Shown here piece by piece: positions 30,092-39,294 of a stretch of 64,000 nucleotides of DNA. The notes under the pieces were generated by a model that was given only the letters and a program-made list of their open reading frames with translations, did no database searches and had not been told where the DNA came from. The DNA is from Aquihabitans sp. G128 (lineage in GTDB: Bacteria; Actinomycetota; Acidimicrobiia; Acidimicrobiales; Iamiaceae), in contig NZ_CP077604.1 of NCBI RefSeq assembly GCF_019048865.1, positions 1,550,001 to 1,614,000 of the forward strand, given 5' to 3'. The position numbers and the translations under genes were made by a program. Position 1 is the first letter of the stretch. Every line of letters starts with the position of its first letter.

Positions 30092-31062
30092 CCCCGCTGC
30101 TGCTCGCCTTCACCTTCCGCACGCCGGGCCGCCTCTGGTTGCTGCTGGCCGTCGCCGCCCTGGCCGTGGTCTACGTCGTCCGCCAGCTCCGCGGCCGCTC
30201 CTACGCCGTCCGCTTCACCAACCTGGCGCTGCTCGACTCCATCGCCCCCAAGCGGCCCGGCTGGCGCCGCCACCTGCCCGCGGCGCTCCTGCTCGTGGCC
30301 CTCGCCGGCATGGTCGGTGCCTTCGCCGAGCCGGCACGGGACGAGCGGGTGCCCCGCGAGCGGGCCACGATCATCGTCGCCATCGACACGTCGCTGTCCA
30401 TGGACGCCACCGACGTCGACCCGTCCCGGCTCGTGGCCGCCCAGGCGGCGGCCAAGTCGTTCGTGGACCTCCTGCCCAAGCGGCTCAACGTCGGCCTGGT
30501 GACCTTCAACGGCGTCGCCTCCATCAAGGTGCCCCCCACCCAGGACCGCGAGGAGCTGCGCGCCGCCATCGACCAGCTCCGCCTCGGCGAGCGGACCGCC
30601 ATAGGCGAGGCCATCTACGCCTCGCTGGAAGCCATCAAGACCGCCCCCGAAGCCGAGGGCACCGCCAAGGTCCCAGCTCGCATCGTGCTGATGAGCGACG
30701 GGTCCACCACCGTCGGACGGCCCGACTCGCAGGCCTCGGCCGCCGCCAAGAAGGCCAAGGTCCCGGTCTCGACCATCGCCTTCGGCACCGCCGAGGGCAC
30801 CATCGAGATCGACGGCCAGCCCGGCCCCGTCTCGGTGGCCGTGAACCCCGAGGCGCTGGCCAAGATCGCCAACGACACCGGCGGCAAGGCGTTCACCGCC
30901 GCCACCGAGGGCCAGCTGCGCGACGTCTACAAGGACATCGGCTCCTCGGTCGGCTACACCACCGAGGAGCGCGACATCACCGCCACCTTCGTGGGCATCT
31001 CGATGGTCATCCTCTTCGCCGCCGCGGTCCTCTCCCAGCTCTGGTTCAGCCGCCTCCCCTGA
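30088..31062 (+). CDS. VWA-domain membrane protein (BatA-like)
   Basis: A 324-residue protein with two N-terminal membrane helices (16-33 and 61-80), a von Willebrand A domain with the metal site DTSLS at 100-104, the Thr of GLVTFNG and Asp in LMSDGST, and a third helix at the C-terminus. This layout is that of BatA/BatB proteins, which work with MoxR and DUF58. The set here is minimal: no second VWA gene, no TPR gene and no BatD follow. The next gene is a phosphotransferase 41 bases away. Confidence 0.92.
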   Translation: MTPLLLAFTFRTPGRLWLLLAVAALAVVYVVRQLRGRSYAVRFTNLALLDSIAPKRPGWRRHLPAALLLVALAGMVGAFAEPARDERVPRERATIIVAIDTSLSMDATDVDPSRLVAAQAAAKSFVDLLPKRLNVGLVTFNGVASIKVPPTQDREELRAAIDQLRLGERTAIGEAIYASLEAIKTAPEAEGTAKVPARIVLMSDGSTTVGRPDSQASAAAKKAKVPVSTIAFGTAEGTIEIDGQPGPVSVAVNPEALAKIANDTGGKAFTAATEGQLRDVYKDIGSSVGYTTEERDITATFVGISMVILFAAAVLSQLWFSRLP

Positions 31063-31103
31063 CCTCCGACCCCTCGAGCTCGCCCCGCTCTAGCGTTCGG
31101 CTC

Positions 31104-32045
31104 GTGTCGGAGGCGCCGGAGATCGACGAGGACGAGGCCGGCCGCCTCCTGATCGAACACCTCGGCCGGACCGACGTCGGCCCGCTGGAGCTGGTCGGCG
31201 CGGGCGAGTGGTCGCAGGCGTTCGGATTCGCCCTCGACGGGCGGGACCTGGTGGTGCGCTTCGGCCGGCGTGGCGACGACTTCGAGAAGGACCGACGGGC
31301 CGCGGCGGTGGCGGCGCCCGGGCTGCCCGTGCCCGCCGTGCTGGGCCACGGCGAGATCGACGGCCTGCACGTCGCGATCTCGACCCGGGCCCGCGGCGTG
31401 GCCCTCGAGTCGCTCGACCGCGCCGGCTGGGAGGCGGTGCTCCCCCACCTGCTCGAGGCGCTCGACGCCCTGCGCGCCACCGACGTCGGCGACAGCGACG
31501 GTCGTGGCCGCTGGGTGGGCGACGGCGTCGCCAGCCACCCGTCGTGGCCCGCCTACCTGGGGGCCGTCGGCGACGACGGGCCCGACCACCGGACCCCGGG
31601 CTGGCGAGACCGGCTGGCGTCCTCGGCGGTGGGCACCGCCACGTTCGATGCGGCCCTCGCCCGCCTCGACGGCCTGGCCGATGCCTGTCCGCCCGAAGAG
31701 GACGCCCACCTCGTGCACGCCGACCTGCTGAACCGCAACGTGCTGGTGGACCCCGCCACCCACCGCATCGACGCCGTCTTCGACTGGGGCTGCGCCCTCG
31801 TCGGCGACCACCTCTACGACCTGGCCACCCTCGCCTTCTGGAGCGCCTGGTACGAGGACCTGGCCGCCGCCGACGTGGTGGCGGCCGCCACCGCCCACCT
31901 CACCGCCGACGGGGTGGTCCCCCGCCTCGCCGATCGGATGCTGGCCTGCCAGCTCCACGTCGGCCTGGAGAACCTGGGCTACTCGGCGTGGAGCGCCAAC
32001 GCTGCGCTGCCCTGGATCGACGCCCGCCTCGCCTCGCTGCTCTGA
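31104..32045 (+). CDS. Aminoglycoside phosphotransferase (APH) family protein
   Basis: A 313-residue kinase-fold protein starting at GTG 31104. The catalytic loop is HADLLNRN (His-x-Asp...Asn) and the metal-binding Asp follows in FDWGCALVGDHLYDLATL. The nucleotide-binding N-lobe includes LVVRFGRRGDDFEKD. Members phosphorylate antibiotics, choline, sugars or macrolides; nothing in the context identifies the substrate, and resistance should not be assumed. Followed closely by a SnoaL-like gene on the same strand. Confidence 0.85.
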   Translation: MSEAPEIDEDEAGRLLIEHLGRTDVGPLELVGAGEWSQAFGFALDGRDLVVRFGRRGDDFEKDRRAAAVAAPGLPVPAVLGHGEIDGLHVAISTRARGVALESLDRAGWEAVLPHLLEALDALRATDVGDSDGRGRWVGDGVASHPSWPAYLGAVGDDGPDHRTPGWRDRLASSAVGTATFDAALARLDGLADACPPEEDAHLVHADLLNRNVLVDPATHRIDAVFDWGCALVGDHLYDLATLAFWSAWYEDLAAADVVAAATAHLTADGVVPRLADRMLACQLHVGLENLGYSAWSANAALPWIDARLASLL

Positions 32046-32067
32046 GGCTGCCGGTACCCTCGGCCCG

Positions 32068-32460
32068 GTGACCCTCTCGACCGCCGACCGGCTCGCCATC
32101 GGTGAGCTGGTCTCCCTGCACGGCTACCTCGCCGACGAGCACCGCTTCGACGAGCTGCACCTGCTGCTCACCGCCGATGCGACCTACGACGTGTCCGACT
32201 TCGGCCTCGGCGTGGTCGAGGGCCTCGATGCCATCCGCGCCCTCTGGGGGGGCGGCTCCGGCGAGCCGCCGGCCGGCCACCACGTGACCAACGTGATCGT
32301 CACCGAGGACGCCGACGGTGTCGTCCGGGTCCGCTCCAAGGGCATCGCCGTCATGGCCGACGGCGCCACCGGCACCGTCACCTACGCCGACGTCGTGGTC
32401 CCGACCGACCACGGCTGGCGCATCGCCACCCGCAAGGTCATCGCCCACCCCACGCACTGA
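32068..32460 (+). CDS. SnoaL-like / NTF2-fold protein
   Basis: A 130-residue protein from GTG 32068, 22 bases after the phosphotransferase. The pattern IGELVSLHGYLADEHRFDELHLLLTADATYDVSDFG split over the first 50 residues, followed by GHHVTNVIV and GWRIATRKVI, is that of the SnoaL-like/NTF2 superfamily with a hydrophobic pocket for a small molecule. Members include dehydratases, isomerases and plain binders. Function here is unknown. Confidence 0.78.
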   Translation: MTLSTADRLAIGELVSLHGYLADEHRFDELHLLLTADATYDVSDFGLGVVEGLDAIRALWGGGSGEPPAGHHVTNVIVTEDADGVVRVRSKGIAVMADGATGTVTYADVVVPTDHGWRIATRKVIAHPTH

Positions 32461-32499
32461 GACCTGAGCCTGCGGCCGCGCCCGGGGGCGCCGGGATCG

Positions 32500-32628
32500 G
32501 GCGATCTCGGTGCCGTCGGGGCGGTGGGTGTGGAGCTGGCCGTGTTGGTCGCGGTGGACGGTGTAGCCGTGCTCCTTGCGTCGGTTGTGCCTCCCGCAGG
32601 CCCCGTCGGCTGAGTAGCAGACCCAGTT
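32500..32628 (-). pseudogene. Remnant of an HNH endonuclease C-terminus
   Basis: On the minus strand the stretch reads CGRHNRRKEHGYTVHRDQHG followed by LHTHRPDGTEI. This matches the end of DUF222/HNH endonucleases of actinobacteria, where the motif is roughly C.RCNR.K.HGY.V.RD..G..HTYRPDGTEI. There is no start codon in place, no upstream DUF222 domain, and the homologous stretch is only about 43 residues, so it is a decayed fragment. It abuts a less GC-rich gene to the right. The pair looks like a scar of past insertion. Confidence 0.6.
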
Positions 32629-32641
32629 GGCCGCTCCGCGC

Positions 32642-33157
32642 TCAGGGTTCCGAGGTGCCTGGGTTCGAGCCTGCGGGACCGGCACCGTGCGGGCGGTACT
32701 CCGCATCCACCTCGCTCACCTCCAACTCGGAGAACACGATCGAGAGGTTCTGGACGTTGGTCTCGATCCTGACCTCGTGGAACTCGATGCCGACCGCATC
32801 GGTCCATCGATCTGCGATCGGTGAGTCCTGGACGACCGTGGCGCCGGGATAGAGGCACGCCCACTTCACGCCCCAGAGGTAGCCGCTTCCGTCCCAAGCG
32901 TCGCCCACGCCATCGAGGTCGACGAGGCGCTCGTCCAGCGACCGACGCCAGACCTCGCCCGGCAGCGCTGAGCTGACGTGCGCTTGGACGCAGAACTTGA
33001 ACAGGTAGCGAAGCGTGTCGGAGGGGAGGCCGGCGAGAGCGCTCGCCGACCGGTGCACCACGACCTCGTAGTCGCGCATGTGGTCCAGGTAGCCGGAGAA
33101 GAGGAGCGCGTGATCGAAGATGTCGTCCAGCCGCTGCTCGAGCTCCTCGGCATCCAT
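32642..33157 (-). CDS. YxiG-like hypothetical protein
   Basis: A 171-residue soluble protein; the ATG at 33157 gives MDAEELEQRLDDIFDHALLF. Features include YMRDYEV-like HMRDYEVVVHRSA, LRYLFKFCVQAHVS, WRRSLDERLVDLDG, GYLWGVKWACLYPGA and FHEVRIETNVQNLSIVFSEL. I know similar streptomycete proteins as YxiG-like; the function of the family is not established. The coding sequence is visibly less GC-rich than its neighbours, and the gene sits beside the HNH remnant, both signs of transfer. Confidence 0.7.
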   Translation of the reverse strand: MDAEELEQRLDDIFDHALLFSGYLDHMRDYEVVVHRSASALAGLPSDTLRYLFKFCVQAHVSSALPGEVWRRSLDERLVDLDGVGDAWDGSGYLWGVKWACLYPGATVVQDSPIADRWTDAVGIEFHEVRIETNVQNLSIVFSELEVSEVDAEYRPHGAGPAGSNPGTSEP

Positions 33158-33272
33158 CGATCGATCATGCACCATCACGCGTGGTGGCCGGTCGGCTCCT
33201 CGACCGGCACCGCATGGTCGGAGGCCTCTCCACCCGAGGACCGAGCGCTCGGACTCGCTGGCGGACCGCCCG

Positions 33273-33800
33273 TCAGGCGGCGGGGGCCCGGCGTCGAGCG
33301 ACGAGGGCGGCGAGCGCGGTGCCGGTCCAGCCGAGGAGGCAGCCGAAGGCGACGCCCCACCAGTTGTCGACCACGTCGGTGACGTCGCACGCCCGGCCGA
33401 CCGGGAGGTTCGCCTGGGCCGCCTCGATCAGGACGGGGAAGGCGACCAGGGCCACGAACGACCACCGGTGCCACCGCGTCCCGCGCGTCGCCAACGGCAG
33501 GGCCACCGACACGGGGACGAGCATCGCCACGTTCGCCGTCGACTGGTTGCCCTTCAGCCAGTCGAACACCGACCCCTCCACCGTGAAGCTGCAGGCGTAG
33601 GTCCCGCCCCGGCCGCTGGGCGCCAGCGTGATGAGCACCACCGCCGCGGCGCCGGCGATGGAGGCGGCGATCCACGCGCACCGCCACGGCGCCATCGACG
33701 TCCGCCGGTCCAGCACGACGGCGAGCACCGCGCTGGCCGCCAGCGCGACGGCGATGGCCAGCAGCGTGCCGGAGTCGATCCGGTAGAGGTTGTACTCCAT
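33273..33800 (-). CDS. VanZ-like membrane protein
   Basis: A 175-residue protein with four hydrophobic segments (LLAIAVALAASAVLAVVL, AWIAASIAGAAAVVLITL, NVAMLVPVSVALPLA and the C-terminal VAFGCLLGWTGTALAAL). The NVAMLVPVSVALP, LIEAAQANLPVGRACDVTDVVDNWWG blocks match the VanZ-like family, named after the teicoplanin-resistance accessory protein, but most members have no proven link to resistance. It lies 27 bases downstream of smc's end on the smc strand side, i.e. just after the smc stop. Confidence 0.82.
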   Translation of the reverse strand: MEYNLYRIDSGTLLAIAVALAASAVLAVVLDRRTSMAPWRCAWIAASIAGAAAVVLITLAPSGRGGTYACSFTVEGSVFDWLKGNQSTANVAMLVPVSVALPLATRGTRWHRWSFVALVAFPVLIEAAQANLPVGRACDVTDVVDNWWGVAFGCLLGWTGTALAALVARRRAPAA

Positions 33801-33827
33801 GCCCGAGGACGCCCGACGAGCGAACGG

Positions 33828-36800
33828 CTAGTCGTTGACCTTCTCGGACACGACCCGGGACGAGCCGCCGGGCTGCATGGTCACGCCGTAGAGGCAGTCG
33901 GCGGCCTCCATGGTGCGCTTCTGGTGGCTGACGATGATCAGCTGGGCGTCGTCGCGGAACTCCTGGACCAAGCCCAGGAAGCGCGAGAGGTTGACGTCGT
34001 CGAGGGCGGCCTCGACCTCGTCCATCACGTAGAAGGGGCTGGGGCGGGCCCGGAACACGGCGAACAGGTAGGCCAGGGCCACCAGGGAGCGCTCGCCGCC
34101 GGAGAGCAGCGACAGCTTCCGCACGTTCTTGCCCGACGGGCGGGCCTCCACCTCGATGCCGGTGTCGAGCAGGTTCTCCGGGTCGGTGAGCTTGAGCTTG
34201 CCCTTGCCGCCCGGGAACAGGGTCTCGAAGAGCTGCACGTAGTTCTGGGCGACCTCGGCGAAGGCGGCGGCGAACACGCTGACGATCTCGGCGTCGATCG
34301 CCCGGATCACCTTCGACAGGTCCCGGCGAGACGACTTCACGTCCTCCAGCTGGTCCTGCAGGAAGGTGTGGCGCTCCTGCAGCGCCTGGAACTCCTCAAG
34401 GGCCAGCGGGTTGATCGGTCCCATGATCCGCAGGTCCCGCTCGAGCTCTCGCACCCGGCCGGCGCCGGTGACGCCCTCGGGCAGCTCGGGGGCGGGGGCG
34501 GCCATGGCCCGCTCGGGCTCGAGGTCGAGGTCGCGGCGGAGCGCCTCGACGGCGTTCTCGAGGCGCAGCTTGACCTCGGCCTCCTCGATCTCGGCTCGCT
34601 GGGAGCGCTCGCGCACGGCCGTGAGGGCCCGCTCGGCCTCGGCCCGGTCCTTGCGGAGGGCCTCGAGGTGGGTGGTCACCTGGCGGGTGGCGTCGGTCTG
34701 CTGGCGGCGTCGCTCGCGGAGCTCGCCCAGCTCGGACTCGACGATGGCCAGGCGGTCGGCGACGTAGCCGGACAGGGCGGCGGTGGCCGCGGCCCGGCGG
34801 TCGAGCTCCACCCGGCGGGTGGCAGCCTCGCGGCGCTCGACGGCATGGCGCGACAGGCGCTGGTCGATCTCGGCGGAGCGGCGCTCCAGGAACTGGCGGC
34901 GCTCGTCCAGGCCTGCAGCGCGCACGTCGAGCTCGCTGCGCTGCTTCGAGACGGCTCGGGCCCGCTCGTCGATGCGGCTGCGGGCCTCGGCCATGGCCCG
35001 TCCCTGCTCGGCGACGGCGGCCTCCTCGGCCTCCAGGGCGGGCAGGCGAGCCGCCAGCTCCTCGACCCGGGCGACGTCACGCCGGGCCCGCTCCTCCAGC
35101 TCGGCCACGTGGGTGCGCAGGCCCTCGACCTCGGTGCCGCCGTCGCCGCGATCTCGCTCGAGGCGGGAGAGGGCGTCGGCCGCCGCCTTGCGGCGGGAGG
35201 CGTTGCGGTCGAGCTGCTTGCTGAGGTCGGTCTCGGCCTGCCGGGCCTCGCGCAGGGCGGTGCGGGCGGCGGCGATGGCGTCGCGGCCCGAGGCTGCGGC
35301 CTCGGTGGCGGCGTCGGCCCGGGTGCGAGCCTCCTCGAGGGCGGCGCCGGTGGCCCCGGAGCCGGTGGCACCCACCCGCCAGCCGGTGGGCCCGAAGCGG
35401 TCGCCGGTGCGGGTGACCACCACGGCGTCGGGGTTGGCGAGGGCGACGTCGACCGCGGCGGTCCAGTCGGCCACGGCCACGCAGCTGCCGACCAGCACGT
35501 CGAGCAGCGCGTCGACCCCGGGGCGGATGCCGCGCACGTGGTCCCGCACCGCCTCGCCGTCGGAGCCGAGCGGGAGGCGGTTGCGACCGGCGCCCAGCGC
35601 CAGCACGGCACCGGCGGCGTCACCGGCGCGCAGCTCGGCCAGGGCGCGGCGGCCGCTGTCGACGGAGTCGACCACGACGGCAGCGATGGCCTCGCCGGCA
35701 GCGGCCTCGAAGGCCGGCTCCCAGCCGGGGTCGACCTCGACGACGTCGAGCAGCGTGCCGACCACGCCGTCGATGGACGCCAACCGCTCGGCCCCGGCGC
35801 GCGCCCGGGCCTGGTCGAGGGCGAGGGCGAGGGCGTCGGCCCGGGCGCTCCAGGAGTGGCGCTCGGCCTCGGCCTGGCGGCCGACCTCTTCGGCCTCCTC
35901 GACCGCGGCCTCGGCGGCACGGCGAGCGACCTCGGCGGCCACGAGCTGCTCGCCCAACGGGCCCTCGGCCCCCTCGCTGCCCTGCAGGTCGGCCTGGAGC
36001 CGCTCGGCCTCGGAGGACAGCCCGGCCAGCTTGGCCTCGAGGGCGTCGAGGCGGCTGCGGCCGCGGGTGGCCTCGCTCTGGCTGCGGTCGACGCTCAGCC
36101 GCACCGCAGCCAGCTCGCCGCGCACCTCGGCGGCGGCGCCGGTGACGGTGGGCGCCCCCTCGGACCACTCGCGCTGGAACGCCTCACGAGCGGCAGCGAG
36201 GTCGGACTCTGCGATGGCCAGCTCGTCAGCGGCCGGGGCCAGCTCGGCCCCCTTGGCCTCCACCTCGCGCAGCTCCTCGATGAGCTTGGCGGCATCGGCC
36301 TCGAGGTTGGCGGTGACGTCGGCGTCGACCGGCGCGCCGCGGTCGCGCTCGATGCCACGGCTGCGCTCGGCCAGCACCGCAGCCAGGCCACGAGCCTTCT
36401 CGCGCAGCGACTCGAAGCGCACCAGGGCGTCGCCCAGGTCGTCGCCGCCCATGGCCGACAGGCGGGCCTCGGTGGCGAGCACCTCGGCGTCGAGCTGGCG
36501 CAGCCGGGTCCGGATCTCGCGCTCCTCGGTGCCGAGCGTGGCCTTGGTGCGCTGGCCGGCCTCGAGCCGCGAGCGCAACCGCACCAGCTCCTGGCCGGCC
36601 AGGTGCACCCGCAGGGCGGTGAGCTCCTCGACGACGGCGCCGTGGCGACGGGCCGCATCGGCCTGCTTCTCCAGGGGCCGCAGCTGGCGCCGGACCTCGC
36701 GCAGCAGGTCCTGCAGGCGGGTCAGGTTGCCCTCGGTGGCGGTGAGCCGGCGCTCGGCCTTCTCCTTGCGCCGCCGGAACTTGAGGACCCCTGCCGCCTC

Positions 36801-37286
36801 CTCGATGATGAGGCGGCGGTCCTCCGGGCGGGCGTTGAGCACCGCATCGATCTGGCCCTGGCTGATGATGACGTGCTGCTGGCGGCCGACGCCGGAGTCC
36901 GAGAGGAGCTCCTGGATGTCGAGGAGGCGGCAGGGCACGCCGTTGATCGAGTACTCGCTGTCACCCGTGCGGAACAGGATCCGGGTGATCGTCACCTCGT
37001 TGAACTCGATCGGCAGCATGCCGGAGCTGTTGTCGATGGTGAGCGACACCTCGGCCCGGCCGAGCGCCGGGCGCTTCTGGGTGCCGGCGAAGATGACGTC
37101 GTCCATCTTCTGGGACCGCACGGCGCTCGGCGCCTGGGCGCCGAGCACCCACCCGATGGCGTCGACGACGTTGGACTTGCCGCTGCCGTTGGGCCCAACC
37201 ACCACGGTCACGCCGGGCTCCATCACCAGGGTCGTGGCGTCGGCGAACGACTTGAACCCCTTGATGGAAAGCGACTTCAGGAACAC
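33828..37286 (-). CDS. smc: Chromosome segregation protein SMC
   Basis: A full-length 1152-residue SMC ATPase that with ScpAB loops and segregates DNA. Walker A GPNGSGKSN lies near residue 32, Q-loop near VIISQGQIDAV, then a long coiled coil, the hinge around 500-650, the returning coil, signature LLSGGERSLVALAYLFAVF and Walker B FYVMDEVEAALDD. The GTG start at 37286 has AGGAG 5 bases upstream. Its common neighbour ftsY is not adjacent here; VanZ-like and YxiG-like genes take its place, while mutM and rnc remain on the upstream side. Confidence 0.97.
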   Translation of the reverse strand: MFLKSLSIKGFKSFADATTLVMEPGVTVVVGPNGSGKSNVVDAIGWVLGAQAPSAVRSQKMDDVIFAGTQKRPALGRAEVSLTIDNSSGMLPIEFNEVTITRILFRTGDSEYSINGVPCRLLDIQELLSDSGVGRQQHVIISQGQIDAVLNARPEDRRLIIEEAAGVLKFRRRKEKAERRLTATEGNLTRLQDLLREVRRQLRPLEKQADAARRHGAVVEELTALRVHLAGQELVRLRSRLEAGQRTKATLGTEEREIRTRLRQLDAEVLATEARLSAMGGDDLGDALVRFESLREKARGLAAVLAERSRGIERDRGAPVDADVTANLEADAAKLIEELREVEAKGAELAPAADELAIAESDLAAAREAFQREWSEGAPTVTGAAAEVRGELAAVRLSVDRSQSEATRGRSRLDALEAKLAGLSSEAERLQADLQGSEGAEGPLGEQLVAAEVARRAAEAAVEEAEEVGRQAEAERHSWSARADALALALDQARARAGAERLASIDGVVGTLLDVVEVDPGWEPAFEAAAGEAIAAVVVDSVDSGRRALAELRAGDAAGAVLALGAGRNRLPLGSDGEAVRDHVRGIRPGVDALLDVLVGSCVAVADWTAAVDVALANPDAVVVTRTGDRFGPTGWRVGATGSGATGAALEEARTRADAATEAAASGRDAIAAARTALREARQAETDLSKQLDRNASRRKAAADALSRLERDRGDGGTEVEGLRTHVAELEERARRDVARVEELAARLPALEAEEAAVAEQGRAMAEARSRIDERARAVSKQRSELDVRAAGLDERRQFLERRSAEIDQRLSRHAVERREAATRRVELDRRAAATAALSGYVADRLAIVESELGELRERRRQQTDATRQVTTHLEALRKDRAEAERALTAVRERSQRAEIEEAEVKLRLENAVEALRRDLDLEPERAMAAPAPELPEGVTGAGRVRELERDLRIMGPINPLALEEFQALQERHTFLQDQLEDVKSSRRDLSKVIRAIDAEIVSVFAAAFAEVAQNYVQLFETLFPGGKGKLKLTDPENLLDTGIEVEARPSGKNVRKLSLLSGGERSLVALAYLFAVFRARPSPFYVMDEVEAALDDVNLSRFLGLVQEFRDDAQLIIVSHQKRTMEAADCLYGVTMQPGGSSRVVSEKVND

Positions 37287-37423
37287 GGCTTCTCCTGCGA
37301 AACGACCGACGGGTCACGCTAGTTGGTGGCGACCGGGCACCACCCCGGCGGCTACGGTCGGACCGACGAGCGCCCGCTCCCCCACCCCGCCGGGCCGCCG
37401 GACGGTCGACGACGGAGGTGCAC

Positions 37424-37810
37424 GTGGCAGAGGGCAAGACGATCCGCGGCCACCGGCTGGAGCCCCACGCGAACTGCGCCGGCGCCATGCTCGACCACGC
37501 CCTGCTGGGCGGCGCCAACCTCTACAGCATCGACCTGCGGGACGCCTCGCTGACCGAGGCCAACCTCGCCGGCGCCTACCTCGCCGAGGCGCACCTGGCC
37601 GGCACCAACCTCACCGGCGCCAACCTGAGCGGGGCGAACCTGAGCGGGGCCGACCTCCGGGGCGCCAAGCTCGTCGGCGCCGACCTCACGAGCGCCAACC
37701 TGCGCCGGGCCAACCTCAGCGGGGCCCGGACCGGCGGAGCCAACTTCGCCGGCGCCCGGTACTGCAAGACGCAGATGCCCGACAGCCGCATCAACGACGC
37801 CGATTGCTGA
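37424..37810 (+). CDS. Pentapeptide-repeat protein
   Basis: A 128-residue protein made mostly of A(N/D)LxG-type pentapeptides ([45 protein letters not shown]), which fold into a right-handed square beta-helix. I chose the GTG at 37424 because GGAGG lies 5 bases upstream; a GTG at 37418 is too close to it. Such proteins can mimic DNA and protect gyrase (Qnr, MfpA), but many do not, and this one is short (about 18 repeats). It is divergent from smc. Confidence 0.85.
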   Translation: MAEGKTIRGHRLEPHANCAGAMLDHALLGGANLYSIDLRDASLTEANLAGAYLAEAHLAGTNLTGANLSGANLSGADLRGAKLVGADLTSANLRRANLSGARTGGANFAGARYCKTQMPDSRINDADC

Positions 37811-37849
37811 GGCCGACGGCGAGCGAGCCGCCGAACCGACCACCGGCGA

Positions 37850-39202
37850 TCAGGCCGGGACGACCTCGAGCAGCTCACAGGCGCCCGACACCGACCCGGC
37901 CACCGGCACCAGCACGTCGATCGGCGTGCTCGCTCCGGGCTCCAGCACCGCCGTCTGGGCCTGGCCCTGGGCGAAGACCGTGCCGGCGCCGTCGACCAGC
38001 CCGACCTTGACCACGAACCGCCCGGCGCCGCCGGAGCGGTGGGCGACGGTCACGGTGGCCCGCACCCCGCCCTCGGCCCGCTTGCAGCCGGCCAGGGCAC
38101 CGCTCGCCGTCCCGGGCGCCACGATGGCGGGGGGCAGCGTCGTGGTGGGCTTGGCCGTGGTGGTCGGCTCCTCGGTGGTGGTGGGCGCTTCGGTGGTGGA
38201 CGGGGCGGACGTCGTGCTGGGGGCGCTGGTGCTCGCCGCCAACGTGGTGGCGGTGCGATCGGGCGCATCGGCCACGTCGGTGCGGTCGGACCCGTTCCCG
38301 AAGACGACCACCGCCGCCACCAGCACGCCCAGCAGGGCGGCGATGGCCACGATCTCGGGGATCCACGTCCAGCGACGGCGTCGGGGCGGGTCGTCCGCGC
38401 CGCCCTGGTCGTCACCTTCGCCGCCCGCGGTGCCGGCGTCGGCAGGGGTCGGGGGCGCTTCGCCGCCCGTGCCGTCCTGCTCGGCCACGGCGGCGGCCAG
38501 GCCGGCGACCCCGGCGGCGCCGGCGCCGACCCCGGCCAGGGCGGCCTCACGGCGATCGGCGGCGCGGCGACCGGAGCGGGACGAGGTCCCGGCGGCCGGC
38601 TCGGCGGCTGCCCCGTCGGTCGAGGCGGCGACCTCGGCTTCGAGGGCGGCGCGAGCGCGCTCGCCCTCGGCGGCCAGGGTGGCCTCCTGCTCGGTCCACC
38701 CGGCCGGCCACGCCTCGGGCAGGGCGATGGGCTCGTCGGCGGCGGCGTGGTCGGGGGCGGTGGCACCGGTGACCCGGTCCATCACCACGAGCGTGGCGCC
38801 GTCGCTGGAGACGGCGGCGGTCTGGTCGGGCCCGAGGAGGACGGGCTCGCGCAGGCCGGCCACCACGCGGGTGCGCCCGGCCAGGCACGCCACGGTGGCC
38901 CCGCCGTCGGGCTCGGCCGTCACGTGGAAGCGGCCACGAGGGGTCGAGACCGTGGCGGGGCCCACCTTGACCTCGTGGCGCCAGGGGCTGCGCTTGCGGC
39001 CTGCGGCGAACCACAGCTGCCCGGCTTCGATGCGGGTGACCAGGGCGGGCTCGCCGCCGGGGGCCCGGACCTGCTCCCGGGTCCAGGTGGACCAGGGGGC
39101 CACCCGGGTGACCGCCCCGTCGGGGTCGGTGAGCGTGATCGGCTCGGACGCGCCGGCCGGATCCTCGCCCGGATCGTTGGTTCCCTGCCTGCCGATAGCC
39201 AC
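37850..39202 (-). CDS. FecR-like domain membrane protein
   Basis: A 450-residue bitopic protein. Residues 20-145 resemble a FecR beta-sandwich ([55 protein letters not shown]) and would be cytosolic. An Ala/Glu-rich linker follows, then a basic RRRR and one membrane helix (281-302), an extracellular Thr/Ser/Pro-rich stalk, and a C-terminal beta-rich domain with two Cys (one near GCKRAEGG, one near GACELLEV) that may form a disulfide. No sigma factor is adjacent, so classical FecR signalling is not shown. Role unknown. Confidence 0.75.
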   Translation of the reverse strand: MAIGRQGTNDPGEDPAGASEPITLTDPDGAVTRVAPWSTWTREQVRAPGGEPALVTRIEAGQLWFAAGRKRSPWRHEVKVGPATVSTPRGRFHVTAEPDGGATVACLAGRTRVVAGLREPVLLGPDQTAAVSSDGATLVVMDRVTGATAPDHAAADEPIALPEAWPAGWTEQEATLAAEGERARAALEAEVAASTDGAAAEPAAGTSSRSGRRAADRREAALAGVGAGAAGVAGLAAAVAEQDGTGGEAPPTPADAGTAGGEGDDQGGADDPPRRRRWTWIPEIVAIAALLGVLVAAVVVFGNGSDRTDVADAPDRTATTLAASTSAPSTTSAPSTTEAPTTTEEPTTTAKPTTTLPPAIVAPGTASGALAGCKRAEGGVRATVTVAHRSGGAGRFVVKVGLVDGAGTVFAQGQAQTAVLEPGASTPIDVLVPVAGSVSGACELLEVVPA

Positions 39203-39294
39203 GGTGAGTCACATTATCGCGTTTCGCGACTCGGAGCGTGATGTTGCGGTCGCGTGACGGGAATCGGCCGGCACGGGGCCGACCGCTGTGCCGC

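Noticed and set aside
31104..32045. Antibiotic-resistance kinase
   Set aside because: The APH fold is shared by many metabolic kinases and nothing in the context indicates resistance.
33120..37322. 1400-residue plus-strand frame over smc
   Set aside because: Mirror of the GC third-position bias of smc; no recognisable domain, and smc is complete.
37550..37760. Periodic 15-base pattern suggesting a CRISPR or satellite
   Set aside because: It is the codon pattern of pentapeptide repeats; units vary and no spacers exist.
37424..37810. Qnr/MfpA-type gyrase protection protein
   Set aside because: Pentapeptide repeats alone do not show this; the protein is shorter than MfpA and no dimerisation helix is evident.
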